DNA from: Deltaproteobacteria bacterium
GTDB taxonomy: Bacteria > Desulfobacterota > DSM-4660 > Desulfatiglandales > HGW-15
Reading direction: 5' to 3'
Assembly (NCBI GenBank): GCA_019310485.1
Contig: JAFDEF010000014.1
Span: 1-64,000, forward strand
DNA length: 64,000 nucleotides
Below are positions 1 to 7,719 of this stretch, piece by piece; position 1 is the stretch's first letter; each line of letters begins with the position of its first letter. Both the position numbers and the translations under genes were made by a program. Under the pieces are notes generated by a model. It searched no databases. It had not been told where the DNA came from and saw nothing but the letters and a program-made list of their open reading frames with translations.

Positions 1-115
1 CTATCGATTAATGGGAAAAACTGCTCATGAAGCGTTGGAACAAGATCAAAATACGGAGGAAAGTGGCTCAGTTTTCACGACCGAAAATGGCTCAATTTTA
101 AAAGACCATTGACAT
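1..115 (+). mobile_element. Possible 3' end of an insertion sequence (transposase tail plus end repeats)
   Basis: An open frame enters from the left edge and stops at 110-112; its visible end contains GKTAHEAL, a type of ending seen in integrase-core transposases. Two copies of TGGCTCARTTTT lie 24 bp apart at 64-75 and 88-99, as often found in IS ends. The IS family is not identifiable from so little sequence. It borders a decayed accessory region, which fits. Confidence 0.35.
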
Positions 116-209
116 TAATATGGCAGCGGGAATTGAAGAAAGGTCTTCCATGAAATTTATAAAAAAATTAACTAATCAGGTTAACCTTTTTTCTTGACTG
201 GGGATTGGT

Positions 210-557
210 TTGAATATATCATTTAAGGATAAAAAGCTGGCCAACTCCTTCAATGAAGGGGAGCAGCTTGAAAAGATTCACGGGACCAAACGTGCGAGAA
301 AAATTAGGATTCGTTTGGCTGAACTCAGGGCGGCCAAAAGTCTTATGGATTTTTGGCCTCCAAAGAGCGGACCAAGCCGATGTCATGAACTGACACAGGG
401 ACGACGGCGAGGACAACTATCCATGGACCTGGATCATCCCTACCGCTTGATTTTTATTCCTGACCACGGTCCGGTTCCCAGGCATGAGGATGGCGGTTTG
501 GACTGGTCTCTGGTTACCGCCATTACGATTCTTGGGGTGGAGGACACCCATGAGTAA
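210..557 (+). CDS. higB: HigB-like RelE-superfamily killer toxin
   Basis: This 115-residue protein belongs to the HigB / proteic killer family, whose members are ribosome-dependent mRNA interferases. Family hallmarks visible are a basic N-terminal half, the RCHELTQGRRRGQLSMDL stretch near residues 57-74, the HPYRLIF strand, and the EDGGLDW segment shortly before a C-terminal hydrophobic strand. Length is normal for the family and no lesion is visible. The best start is TTG at 210, since no ATG lies nearby. The last 8 bases overlap the start of the antitoxin gene, so the two are translationally coupled, toxin first. The toxin looks intact although its antitoxin carries an internal deletion. 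Confidence 0.82.
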   Translation: MNISFKDKKLANSFNEGEQLEKIHGTKRARKIRIRLAELRAAKSLMDFWPPKSGPSRCHELTQGRRRGQLSMDLDHPYRLIFIPDHGPVPRHEDGGLDWSLVTAITILGVEDTHE

Positions 558-1593
558 CAAACATACCAACCAGTACGTACCGGATTATATTGTAACGCCG
601 GGAGAGGTCCTTGCAGATTATCTTGCAAGTCTGGGGATGACGCAGGCCGAATTGGCGGCCAGAACCGGCCTGGCAAAAAAAACCATTAACGAGATCATCA
701 AGGGTAAGTCACCCATTACCCACGAGACTGCACTGAAGTTTGAGCGCGCGTTGGGTCGACCGGCCCATTTCTGGAACAATCTGGAACGTCAATTTCAGGA
801 AGACCGGATTCGTCTGGCGGAACAGCAGAGGCTGGAATCCTGGCTTGGCTGGTTAAAGAAAGTTCCGGTCAACACTATGGTCAAACTGGGTTGGATAGCA
901 AAGCATAAGGACAAAAATGACCAATTGGAAGCGGTCCTGCGCTTTTTTGGGGTGGCCTCACCTGAACAATGGCAGGAGGTCTGGCAAGAGTACCAGGTTG
1001 CCTATCGTCAGACTCAACGCTTTGGAATCTGCGCTGAATCAGTGTCCGCCTGGTTGCGCCGGGGTGAAATTGAAGCGCGGGAAATCAGGTGTGCGCCATT
1101 TGACCGAAAATGTTTTCTGGAAATTCTTGATGAAATTCGTGACCTGACCAGAGAATCCCCGGACATTTTTGTGCCTGAACTGGGAAACTTAGCCGCCTCT
1201 GCCGGGGTAGCCGTGGTTTTTGTTCCCGAACTTCCCAAGACTGGTGTTTTTGGAGCAACCAGATGGCTGAAAGGCAAGGCGGTTATTCAACTAAGCCTGC
1301 GTTACATTCTCAAGCATGGCCGGAAGGAAATCTTCATCGAGGGCAGTGGCCTGGACGGAGAAAAAGAGGAGGAGGCTAATACCTTTGCCCGCGACAAGCT
1401 CATTCCGGCAACCGCTTACCGCCGTTTTCTTTCCACTTGGGATGGCCGCTCCCTGGAGCCGATTCAAAGGTTCGCCGAGGAAATCAGTATTGCGCCGGGG
1501 ATTGTTGTTGGCCGACTACAACATGACAACTGCCTGCCAAAATCCCACGGCAACAAACTTAAGGTTTTTTATCGTTGGACTTATGCACCATGA
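550..1593 (+). CDS. higA: HigA-type antitoxin with XRE HTH and an ImmA/IrrE domain lacking its HExxH
   Basis: The first 75 residues are an XRE helix-turn-helix (TPGEVLADYLASLGMTQAEL, then the recognition helix around residues 42-55), the DNA-binding and toxin-neutralising part of HigA antitoxins. The C-terminal half matches the ImmA/IrrE (COG2856) metallopeptidase domain that long HigA proteins carry. In intact relatives a histidine-rich HExxH helix separates the LSLRY strand from the HGKxE segment. Here LSLRY (residues 248-252) runs straight into ILKHGRKEIF, so about 17 residues including the zinc motif are missing in frame. The following helix (EEEANTFARDKLIP) is retained. ATG at 550 was chosen because it overlaps higB by 8 bp; an in-frame upstream extension to 484 would lie inside higB. 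DNA binding is probably kept; peptidase activity is not expected. Confidence 0.82.
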   Translation: MSNKHTNQYVPDYIVTPGEVLADYLASLGMTQAELAARTGLAKKTINEIIKGKSPITHETALKFERALGRPAHFWNNLERQFQEDRIRLAEQQRLESWLGWLKKVPVNTMVKLGWIAKHKDKNDQLEAVLRFFGVASPEQWQEVWQEYQVAYRQTQRFGICAESVSAWLRRGEIEAREIRCAPFDRKCFLEILDEIRDLTRESPDIFVPELGNLAASAGVAVVFVPELPKTGVFGATRWLKGKAVIQLSLRYILKHGRKEIFIEGSGLDGEKEEEANTFARDKLIPATAYRRFLSTWDGRSLEPIQRFAEEISIAPGIVVGRLQHDNCLPKSHGNKLKVFYRWTYAP

Positions 1594-2210
1594 TCATTTC
1601 AGGGAAAATGTTTAAATTGGTATTTGAGGCGGAAAGACAGCCATGGCAATGACCCGTTTCCACCAGAGGGATAATTTTGGGCTGGAGACTCGGGTTATGA
1701 CAACAGCACGTCTGATATGGTAATGGGAATCCACCTTCGCCCTAACGGGCTTCGGCGGACAAGTCGAACGCCCGCCTACCTGCCGAAGCCTCAGCGCAGA
1801 CAGGTCCATTCTCTGTTTGGGGATTACGGCTTGCGCGGCAGACGGAACGCAAGCCTTGAGGCGAGTCCCGAAGGGATGCCACTGCGAAGCAGGGCACAAA
1901 ATGTGGAGAAAAACATTTACCGCGCAGGGACGCGGATGCGCCGTCGCCCTGACGGGCTATGGCGGCACAAGGAACGGCAAAACAGATAGTTACAGGCATT
2001 TTAAAGAGCCTTCTGTTTTAGAGACTGGATTTCCGAAAGGCGGCGGGCCCTCCAGTATTTGCAAAAAGACAACCCGTCTCTCCGCAGGTCTTCTCCTGGA
2101 CGACGGGTTTTCTATTTCTGCATCTGGGGAAATGAATGAGAACTGGTGTTTATCTGTTTTTCCCTGATTATGTTTTCTGAAATATCACAGTCCTAAGATA
2201 AGATAGGCTG
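1594..2210. other. Gene-free spacer with repeat remnants
   Basis: No convincing gene. The strip at 1735-1800 contains a GC-rich palindromic motif (CGCCCTAACGGGCTTCGGCGG) of a type common in dispersed repeats. The 20-mer at 1804-1823 recurs with one mismatch at 2773-2792. The short overlapping open frames here have no recognisable family features. Confidence 0.5.
1804..1823 (+). repeat. Dispersed 20-bp repeat, copy 1
   Basis: GTCCATTCTCTGTTTGGGGA; the second copy at 2773-2792 differs by one base. Both are followed within about 40 bp by a loosely similar ATGTGGAGAAA / ACATGGAGAAA string, suggesting a longer diverged repeat of which only the core remains. Confidence 0.6.
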
Positions 2211-2307
2211 TTATTTTAGGTTACGCTGCTTGATTCCCGGCGCATTTTTTGTTATTTTAATATAGGTCGTCGATCTAAAATAACAAAATGGCTTATTTTA
2301 GGATACG
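2211..2307. promoter_or_regulatory. Palindromic operator-like cluster upstream of the fic pseudogene
   Basis: A perfect 13-bp inverted repeat, TTTTGTTATTTTA (2247-2259) and TAAAATAACAAAA (2276-2288), has a 16-bp spacer. It is flanked by two direct copies of TTATTTTAGGWTACG at 2211-2225 and 2293-2307. The last copy ends 8 bp before the fic start codon, where a repressor would block transcription or translation. The 8-mer TTATTTTA or its complement occurs four times. Regulatory function is inferred from arrangement alone. Confidence 0.6.
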
Positions 2308-2315
2308 GAAAAACG

Positions 2316-2700
2316 ATGAAGCGTGAACTCCAGGGACATTACGTTACCATATCAACGGTGGGTGAGGAGGCCCGGGCCTTTGTTCCCGCTCCGCTGCCTC
2401 CGAAACCGCCCATTGATTGGACGCCAGAGTTGCGCAGCAAGTTCGACCAGGCGCTGTTGGCGCTTGGGCGGCTGGACAGTATTTCGACCTTCCTGCCCGA
2501 TATCTCCCTGTTTCTCTATATGTACGTTCGCAAGGAGGCGTTTGCTTTTTGAACTGGATATGGAACCCGGCGTGCCGATGGACGATGTCCGGGAGGTAAG
2601 CAACTATGTGGCCGCTCTCGATCACGGATTGAAACGGCTGGCCGAGGGATTTCCGCTATCACTGCGTCTGATAAAAGAGATGCACTCCATACGGAACGGA
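2316..2700 (+). pseudogene. Fic-family protein, N-terminal remnant with deletion and frameshift
   Basis: The first frame (2316-2552) reads as the N-terminal domain of a Fic/DOC AMP-transferase: MKRELQGHYVTISTVGEE, a proline-rich APLPPKPPIDW segment and LFLYMYVRKEA. It then hits a TGA. Homology resumes in another frame at about 2547 with LLFELDMEPGVPMDDVREVS and continues to LRLIKEMH near 2685. Relatives carry roughly 16 residues at the break, including the S-S-Q-I-E-G inhibitory motif that restrains Fic activity; these are deleted. The catalytic HPFxxGNGR core and the C-terminus are absent altogether. It lies immediately downstream of the palindromic operator cluster. Confidence 0.8.
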
Positions 2701-2750
2701 ACCGCCCGGATAGCGTTCCTGGATGTTTTTGGTCATCACATCAAGAGGTG

Positions 2751-2776
2751 TGGCCAAGGGAATCGAACCCACGTCC
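2751..2776 (-). other. tRNA/tmRNA 3'-end-like fragment (possible attachment-site scar)
   Basis: Read on the minus strand this strip contains GGACGTGGGTTCGATTCCC, strongly resembling the T-arm of tmRNA and some tRNAs. The 3' side of the stem then runs into TTGGCCA, so the fifth and fourth pairs do not form. No matching body is visible beyond it. It could be a decayed copy left by an integrating element that targets a tRNA or tmRNA gene. Confidence 0.3.
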
Positions 2777-2792
2777 ATTCCCTGTTTGGGGA
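2773..2792 (+). repeat. Dispersed 20-bp repeat, copy 2
   Basis: GTCCATTCCCTGTTTGGGGA, one mismatch from 1804-1823. It overlaps the edge of the tRNA/tmRNA-like fragment, so the two signals may belong to the same degraded insertion. Confidence 0.6.
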
Positions 2793-3270
2793 AAACATGG
2801 AGAAAGGGATTTCTCCGGGAAGGTGCCGGAAGGAAGTTGTGTTGTGTCAATTTCTAATAAGCTGACAGCAAGTTACGTCGATTCTGGCGTGTGAGGGGCT
2901 TTTGTGAACAAGCAGCGGCGCCTCCACCATCTTTGGCCAACGCAGCGTGTGGCCAGCAGAAGATCTTTTCAATAAAAGACATTTTCCTTCGGTAATTCTC
3001 ATAAGAGAACTCCTCGCAGCACTGGCTTTATTTTCCTCTGAATTCTTTCTTCCCATCCTTTTTGGATAATGGAGGCCCTGTGTGCCAGGAGTACAACGGA
3101 TTGTGCTTCAAGAAGAGCACCTGCAACCAAGCTGGCTGAAAAACACGCTTTTGGCAAAAATGATTTGAAATGAATCTACAAGGTATGAGAAGTATATGGG
3201 CGTTTACACGATTGTAACCTCAGGGGTGCCTTGCATCCAAAAGCTAGTGAAAAAGTTTGAAAGGGAAGAA
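2793..3270. other. Gene-free spacer before the aldolase gene
   Basis: No protein family, RNA or strong promoter recognised. A 69-residue minus-strand frame (2847-3056) has no ribosome-binding site or family features and was not called. Confidence 0.4.
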
Positions 3271-3870
3271 ATGAACGATATCAGCGTGTATAGGAAAGAA
3301 CTTTCGGAGTTTTCAAGAAGAGCATTTTATCGGGGCCTCGTGGGCGGTACCGGTGGCAACCTGAGCGTTAGAGTGCGTGATACGAATACCGTCCTGGTTA
3401 CACCAAGCGGGATCTCCCTTGGCGATGTGGTCCCCGAGGAAAACATACTGGTCAACCTGGAGGGCGAAATTTTGGAATCTTCCAAGGGACTGAGACCTTC
3501 AAAGGAGACGGGATTTCACCTCGCAGCCTATCAATTGCGGCCGGATGTAGGAGCCATTGCCCATGTTCATCCTCCATATGCTACGGCTTATTCCAACAAG
3601 ATGGCTCCCCTGCCCCTGGCAACTGTGTCTGCGAGAGTTAATCTGAAGCATGTTCCCTGCATCGAATGTTTTCTTCCGGGTTCCTCAGAGCTTAGGGAGA
3701 GCGTCATAGAAGGGATAAAGAAAAATCCTGACAGTCCATGCATTTTAATGAAAGAACACGGTATCCTGGCAATGGGAAGGGATCTCAAGCATGCCTACTA
3801 TATAGCGGATCTTACTGAAGATACAGCAAAAATTGCATACATAGAGGCGACCATCCCGCCCAAGCCATAA
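3271..3870 (+). CDS. Class II aldolase (L-fuculose-phosphate aldolase type)
   Basis: This 199-residue cytoplasmic enzyme belongs to the class II aldolase / L-fuculose-1-phosphate aldolase (FucA/AraD) family, which uses zinc to cleave sugar phosphates to dihydroxyacetone phosphate and an aldehyde. Visible signatures are GGTGGNLSVR near residue 25, the catalytic glutamate in SKETGFH (E79), the zinc histidines of HVHPPYA (H98, H100), and EHGILAMG (H163). Length is near the usual 200-230. ATG at 3271 is preceded by AAGGGA; the frame could extend to 3196 but that start has no ribosome-binding site. The gene ends 14 bp from a convergent MFS gene. The exact substrate (fuculose-, rhamnulose- or methylthioribulose-phosphate) cannot be told. 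Confidence 0.85.
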   Translation: MNDISVYRKELSEFSRRAFYRGLVGGTGGNLSVRVRDTNTVLVTPSGISLGDVVPEENILVNLEGEILESSKGLRPSKETGFHLAAYQLRPDVGAIAHVHPPYATAYSNKMAPLPLATVSARVNLKHVPCIECFLPGSSELRESVIEGIKKNPDSPCILMKEHGILAMGRDLKHAYYIADLTEDTAKIAYIEATIPPKP

Positions 3871-3884
3871 AATGCTCAACAACT

Positions 3885-5114
3885 TTAGGGCTGCACAGTG
3901 GAGGAAGTGGGGCTCTGGAACTCACGGAGGGCTTGTTTGCCGGGCAGAAACGCTGAAAGTACTGCTGCTCCAAGGGCTACGAGGACCAAAGACATGAAGG
4001 CGATTCTAAAATCGGGAAAGATATCTCTTAGATAGCCCACCCACAGTGGGGCCAAAGCGCCCATGGCCATGGCAAAGCCCCAAAGAATACCTACTGCAGT
4101 GCCAACTCGATCACCCACGGCCAGCTCGGCGGCGAAGATGAAGCATACAGGAGCAAGCATTCCAAGGCAAAAGCCAATAAGCATGGAAAAAGCCAGGGCA
4201 ACGCTTCCGGCGCTGTAAACAAACCCGAAGAGACCGGCCACCAGGACACAAAGAGCAAAAAGAATTAAATTGCGCCTGCCGATTTTGTCCGCTATCAAAC
4301 CACCGACTGGCTGAGAGATAATTCCTGGGAGTAAAGTGAGGGGAAGCCACCATGATGCAGGGATGCTACAGGTGGCCTCCTCCGAGTAAAAGGGTAGAAA
4401 TGTAGTGAAGCCTATAAATACGGCCAGTACAAGGCCGTTTACCAAGGTGAGTAACAGCAGTGGACGGCTCCCAAAGGATATTAAGAAGCCTCTTGGACCC
4501 TCAATGCGAGGCTCATCAAGCGAAGTCCAGGCCAATAATGCTGCTATTGCACCGGGAAAGACCATAAGCATGGCGGCCAGGCGCCAGGAGCCACCTATTC
4601 CAATAAGAGTGCTAACAGCCAGGGGGGCTGCCACGAACCCTATCGGATTTCCCAAGCCGTGGATGCCAGATGCAGTTGCCTTGAATTTGTGGAAATAGAG
4701 ATTAATGAAATAGGTGCTCTGGGCGTGATAAGTACTTCCCCCGATTCCCATGAGGAAAAGGACCACAAGCAAAATGTAATAGTTTGGAGCAAGCCCGAGT
4801 GCTATGCTCATTACGCCGTATAAAGCGAGCCCAAAGGAGATGGTGAGCTTTCTCAACATCTTTAGGTCAGCAAAGTATCCAATAGCGGGCTGCAAGAAGG
4901 CAGAGATTATGTTTGCCATAAAAACGAGCAACCCGGCCTGAAAATAAGAAAGATGAAAGTCTTTGGCAATGAACGGGAGAAGGGGCGGGACAACCATCGC
5001 GTAATAATCATTTGCGAAATGACAGAAACTGAGGACCCCAAGAATGCCCCACCTTTCCTCAGGTCTCTTTAGGTTGGTGATTGAGATTTGCTGGGGAATA
5101 GTGTTGTTTTGCAC
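3885..5114 (-). CDS. MFS transporter, fosmidomycin-resistance (Fsr)-like
   Basis: This 409-residue inner-membrane protein has about 12 hydrophobic segments. The opening (LSFCHFANDYYAMVVPPLLP followed by GLLVFMANIISAFLQPAIGY) is characteristic of the Fsr branch of the major facilitator superfamily. A second-half signature, QPVGGLIADKIGRRN, matches the MFS loop 8-9 motif. Family members export small compounds by proton antiport; the cargo here is unknown. The start is a GTG at 5112-5114. It lies 72 bp downstream of the double ribbon-helix-helix gene on the same strand, which makes co-transcription possible. Confidence 0.82.
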   Translation of the reverse strand: MQNNTIPQQISITNLKRPEERWGILGVLSFCHFANDYYAMVVPPLLPFIAKDFHLSYFQAGLLVFMANIISAFLQPAIGYFADLKMLRKLTISFGLALYGVMSIALGLAPNYYILLVVLFLMGIGGSTYHAQSTYFINLYFHKFKATASGIHGLGNPIGFVAAPLAVSTLIGIGGSWRLAAMLMVFPGAIAALLAWTSLDEPRIEGPRGFLISFGSRPLLLLTLVNGLVLAVFIGFTTFLPFYSEEATCSIPASWWLPLTLLPGIISQPVGGLIADKIGRRNLILFALCVLVAGLFGFVYSAGSVALAFSMLIGFCLGMLAPVCFIFAAELAVGDRVGTAVGILWGFAMAMGALAPLWVGYLRDIFPDFRIAFMSLVLVALGAAVLSAFLPGKQALREFQSPTSSTVQP

Positions 5115-5186
5115 TGCCGGAGTCCTTCAGGTGAACCTTGTGAAGAATTTTGAAACCGAATTCGTTTTTGTTTATAGAAAAAAGGC

Positions 5187-5801
5187 TCACTTTTCAAGAT
5201 CTACATCAAAATCTTCGATCATCTCCCCTTTTTGGACAAATGAATGTATGTGTGAAAAAGCACTTGCTACAGCATTAATAGCAGGTTCCAATCTGTAGTA
5301 AACAGGGTCATCTTTTTCCAGTAACTCTCTGGATTCTTTTAATATTTCCTGGCCCTGGGCAAGGTAATCCTCAAGCTCTTGAAGGATGCGTTTTCGCTTG
5401 CGGTGTTTTTCGCGCTCCTTCTCCACGAGTGGCACCAGCCTCCTGATAGAGTACTCCACTAGTGCGTCTCGAGGGATATGAAAAGCCCTGGAAGTATCTT
5501 CAACACAGGAAAGTGTCTTACGGCTAAGAACATAGGTTTTTTGAATTTTCTCTTCCTCATCAAGGTCTTTTTCCCGGAGGTCCTCCATGTCTCTGGCAAT
5601 AAGGCTCAGGCAATCCGTGTCCTCAAGTAAATACTCGAAGATGGATTTTCTTTTTACCCCCAGATGAACGGCCAGAATATTGATAGCATCAACAGCCTTT
5701 CGTGAAAGCTTGAAAGTTGTTCGCACTGACTGTTTTTCTTTAAACTCTGAAGAGGACAGTTGGGGAATCCTAATAGCCTGTTTTGTCGATTCTTTTTCCA
5801 T
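5187..5801 (-). CDS. Protein with two tandem ribbon-helix-helix-like units and a coiled-coil tail
   Basis: No named family is recognised for this 204-residue charged protein. Two similar units are visible: SVRTTFKLSRKAVDAINILA (residues 25-44, continuing to about 62) and IQKTYVLSRKTLSCVEDTSR (from about 86 to 122). Each is a short strand, then LSRK, then two amphipathic helices, the pattern of ribbon-helix-helix DNA-binding proteins. These normally pair as dimers, so one chain could form the whole unit. The rest is a Lys/Glu-rich coiled coil (about 125-165) and an acidic tail. A strong GGAGG lies 6 bp before the ATG. It diverges from hsp20, so a regulatory role on that promoter is possible. 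Function is inferred from pattern only. Confidence 0.68.
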   Translation of the reverse strand: MEKESTKQAIRIPQLSSSEFKEKQSVRTTFKLSRKAVDAINILAVHLGVKRKSIFEYLLEDTDCLSLIARDMEDLREKDLDEEEKIQKTYVLSRKTLSCVEDTSRAFHIPRDALVEYSIRRLVPLVEKEREKHRKRKRILQELEDYLAQGQEILKESRELLEKDDPVYYRLEPAINAVASAFSHIHSFVQKGEMIEDFDVDLEK

Positions 5802-5894
5802 TTTGATCCTCCATTACAGGTCTAAAAGGCACTTCTGACATTACTAATTTACCTATTTGGAAAAAGTAATGCAAGAAAAAATTATATTACGATA

Positions 5895-5922
5895 TTGACA
5901 GGCAAAAAATGATGATTAGGAT
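5895..5922 (+). promoter_or_regulatory. Possible sigma-70 promoter of hsp20
   Basis: TTGACA at 5895-5900, a 16-bp spacer, and TAGGAT at 5917-5922 (four of six consensus bases). It lies 59 bp upstream of the hsp20 ATG in the divergent gap shared with the ribbon-helix-helix gene. Confidence 0.4.
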
Positions 5923-5980
5923 AACAAACGAAAGGAAGAAGCTAAAGCTCAGATTATCCGTGCTAAGGAGGTGAGTGAAG

Positions 5981-6421
5981 ATGTTGGAGCTTGTCAAATG
6001 GAATCCGCTGGACGAAATGGTGACTTTTGGTGATCGGCTTGGTCGGCTTTTTGAAGGTTCACTTTTTCCGGCGTTGGATGAGGAATTTGCCATAAGCGAG
6101 TGGAGGCCTGTAGTTGATATTTATGAAAACGATGATAATTTCGTCATAAAAGCAGACCTCCCCGGAGTGGATAAGGACCACATTGAAGTTGATTTCAAGG
6201 ATGGTGTTCTAAGCCTTAAAGGCGAGCGTTCTTATGAAAACGAGGTCAAAGAAGAAAGGTTCTACAGGAAAGAAAGAGCCTATGGAAAATTCCAGAGGTC
6301 TTTCACTCTGCCGGTAGATGTTGATCCCGAGAAGATCAAGGCTGAATTCAAAGACGGCGTCTTGAAAGTAGAGATTCCAAAGCCGGAAGAAAAAAAGCCG
6401 AAAAAGATCACGGTCCACTAA
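5981..6421 (+). CDS. hsp20: Small heat-shock protein, Hsp20 family
   Basis: This 146-residue ATP-independent holdase belongs to the alpha-crystallin/Hsp20 family. The central domain (about 40-135) has the typical FVIKADLPGVDKDHIEVDF, GVLSLKGER and GVLKVEIPKP strands. The C-terminal ITVH offers an I-x-V oligomerisation motif. The N-terminal MLELVKWNPLDEM is typical of bacterial class members. The start is ATG 5981, placed 6-7 bp after an excellent AAGGAGGTGA Shine-Dalgarno; the in-frame GTG at 5975 would overlap that site. The gene is monocistronic: a hairpin terminator follows 20 bp after the stop. Confidence 0.93.
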   Translation: MLELVKWNPLDEMVTFGDRLGRLFEGSLFPALDEEFAISEWRPVVDIYENDDNFVIKADLPGVDKDHIEVDFKDGVLSLKGERSYENEVKEERFYRKERAYGKFQRSFTLPVDVDPEKIKAEFKDGVLKVEIPKPEEKKPKKITVH

Positions 6422-6440
6422 CAGCCATTTAAAACACAAA

Positions 6441-6478
6441 AAAGAGGGGGTGTTATCAAGAGAGCACCCCTTCTTTTA
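6441..6478 (+). terminator. Rho-independent terminator of hsp20
   Basis: GGGGTG (6447-6452) pairs with CACCCC (6465-6470), with outer AAGA/TCTT reinforcement, followed by TTCTTTT. It starts about 20 bp after the hsp20 stop codon. Confidence 0.72.
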
Positions 6479-6587
6479 TTCAAGCTTTTCTACTCATATG
6501 CCCGTGAGCTCAACGAACTCTTCTTTGACCCTTCTCATCTAAATGTGTAAGCTAGACGCAGATTCTGACAGTGGCGGTTAAGGGGTT

Positions 6588-7706
6588 GTGAAATATGACG
6601 CAGCAATAGTTGGAGCAGGGCCGGCGGGTTCTGTACTGGCATACCTCCTGGCCAGCCAGGGGGTAAGCGTACTGCTCCTTGAAAAGGAAAGGCTCCCAAG
6701 GTACAAGCCGTGTGCAGGTGGTCTTACGAAAAGAACCCTTCAGTGTTTGCCGTTCCACGCCTCTGAAATTATCGAAGATAGCACTTACAAGATAGAAGCG
6801 TTTTTGAACAAAGAAAAGGTGTTTGAACTCTCCGGGGAACATCCGATCCTTTGGATGGTTATGAGGGACAAATTTGATCATTTTCTGGTGCAGAAAGCTC
6901 TTGATGCAGACGTCACACTAAGGGAAGGGACCCATTTTATTTCCTTAGAGGGGGGGATCGGGAGCCTGACGTTAGAAACATCTGCGGGTAGATTTGCGTC
7001 CCGCTTTGTCATTGGCGCTGATGGAGTTAACAGCAAGGTTGCCAGGGCCCTGGGCTTTACTGTTGAGCGGCGCTTGATGTGCGCACTTGAAGGAGAAGTC
7101 TATCTTTCGGACTTGGCTCTTTTGAACACGTTTGCAGGCTGCGCCCATTTCGATTTCGGAGTGGTTCCAAAAGGGTATGCCTGGATTTTTCCCAAAAGAG
7201 ACCATTTATCAGTGGGTGTGCTTACGGTTTCTAATGAGGCTAGATCTTTGAGAAAATCATTTGCCGCATATTTAGAGGCAAAGGGTCTTTCCGAATCTGG
7301 GAAGATAAAGAAACTGAAGGCCCACCTGATTCCCTACAAACCAAACAAGAACAACACCCTGGGTTCACAAAAGGGTATGCTTGTGGGAGATGCTGCAGGA
7401 TATACTGACCCAATCATGGGTGAGGGCATTTACTTTGCCATAAAGGAGGCATGGCTAGCTGCAAGGGTTTTTGTTCAGGCGCTTAATGAAGGGTTTCAGG
7501 TGGCGGGGGAATACAGTCAAGTACTGAGGGATGAGTTCTTTGACGATATTTCGAATGCCGGAAAGCTTGCCTATTTCCTCTACCATTTTCCCCTCTTAAG
7601 CCATCCTATCCTCAAAGCCTATGGAAAAAGGCTCGCAGCTTACCATCTGGCTGTAACAAGAGATGAAAAACGCTATGCTGATTTTGGGAGGGCCCTGCTC
7701 AGTTGA
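6588..7706 (+). CDS. Geranylgeranyl reductase family FAD-dependent oxidoreductase
   Basis: This 372-residue flavoprotein matches the geranylgeranyl/digeranylgeranyl reductase family (p-hydroxybenzoate-hydroxylase fold). Evidence: an N-terminal Rossmann motif (AIVGAGPAGS, about 6-15), the family CAGG motif in RYKPCAGGLTKR (about 39-50), and the second FAD motif MLVGDAAGYTDPIMGEGIYF (about 265-285). Members reduce isoprenoid double bonds in quinones or lipids, or act in related redox steps; the substrate here is unknown. The start is GTG 6588 after AAGGGG. It ends 13 bp from the convergent PilZ gene. No operon partner on its strand. Confidence 0.85.
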   Translation: MKYDAAIVGAGPAGSVLAYLLASQGVSVLLLEKERLPRYKPCAGGLTKRTLQCLPFHASEIIEDSTYKIEAFLNKEKVFELSGEHPILWMVMRDKFDHFLVQKALDADVTLREGTHFISLEGGIGSLTLETSAGRFASRFVIGADGVNSKVARALGFTVERRLMCALEGEVYLSDLALLNTFAGCAHFDFGVVPKGYAWIFPKRDHLSVGVLTVSNEARSLRKSFAAYLEAKGLSESGKIKKLKAHLIPYKPNKNNTLGSQKGMLVGDAAGYTDPIMGEGIYFAIKEAWLAARVFVQALNEGFQVAGEYSQVLRDEFFDDISNAGKLAYFLYHFPLLSHPILKAYGKRLAAYHLAVTRDEKRYADFGRALLS

Positions 7707-7719
7707 GGAATGGAAAAAT

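Noticed and set aside
2540-2560. Selenocysteine readthrough of the TGA in the Fic remnant
   Set aside because: Homology resumes in a different frame after a deletion, so this is a frameshift rather than recoding.
2751-2776. Complete tRNA or tmRNA gene on the minus strand
   Set aside because: Only a T-arm-like string is present; the T-stem is mismatched and no acceptor, D-arm or anticodon arm can be built around it.
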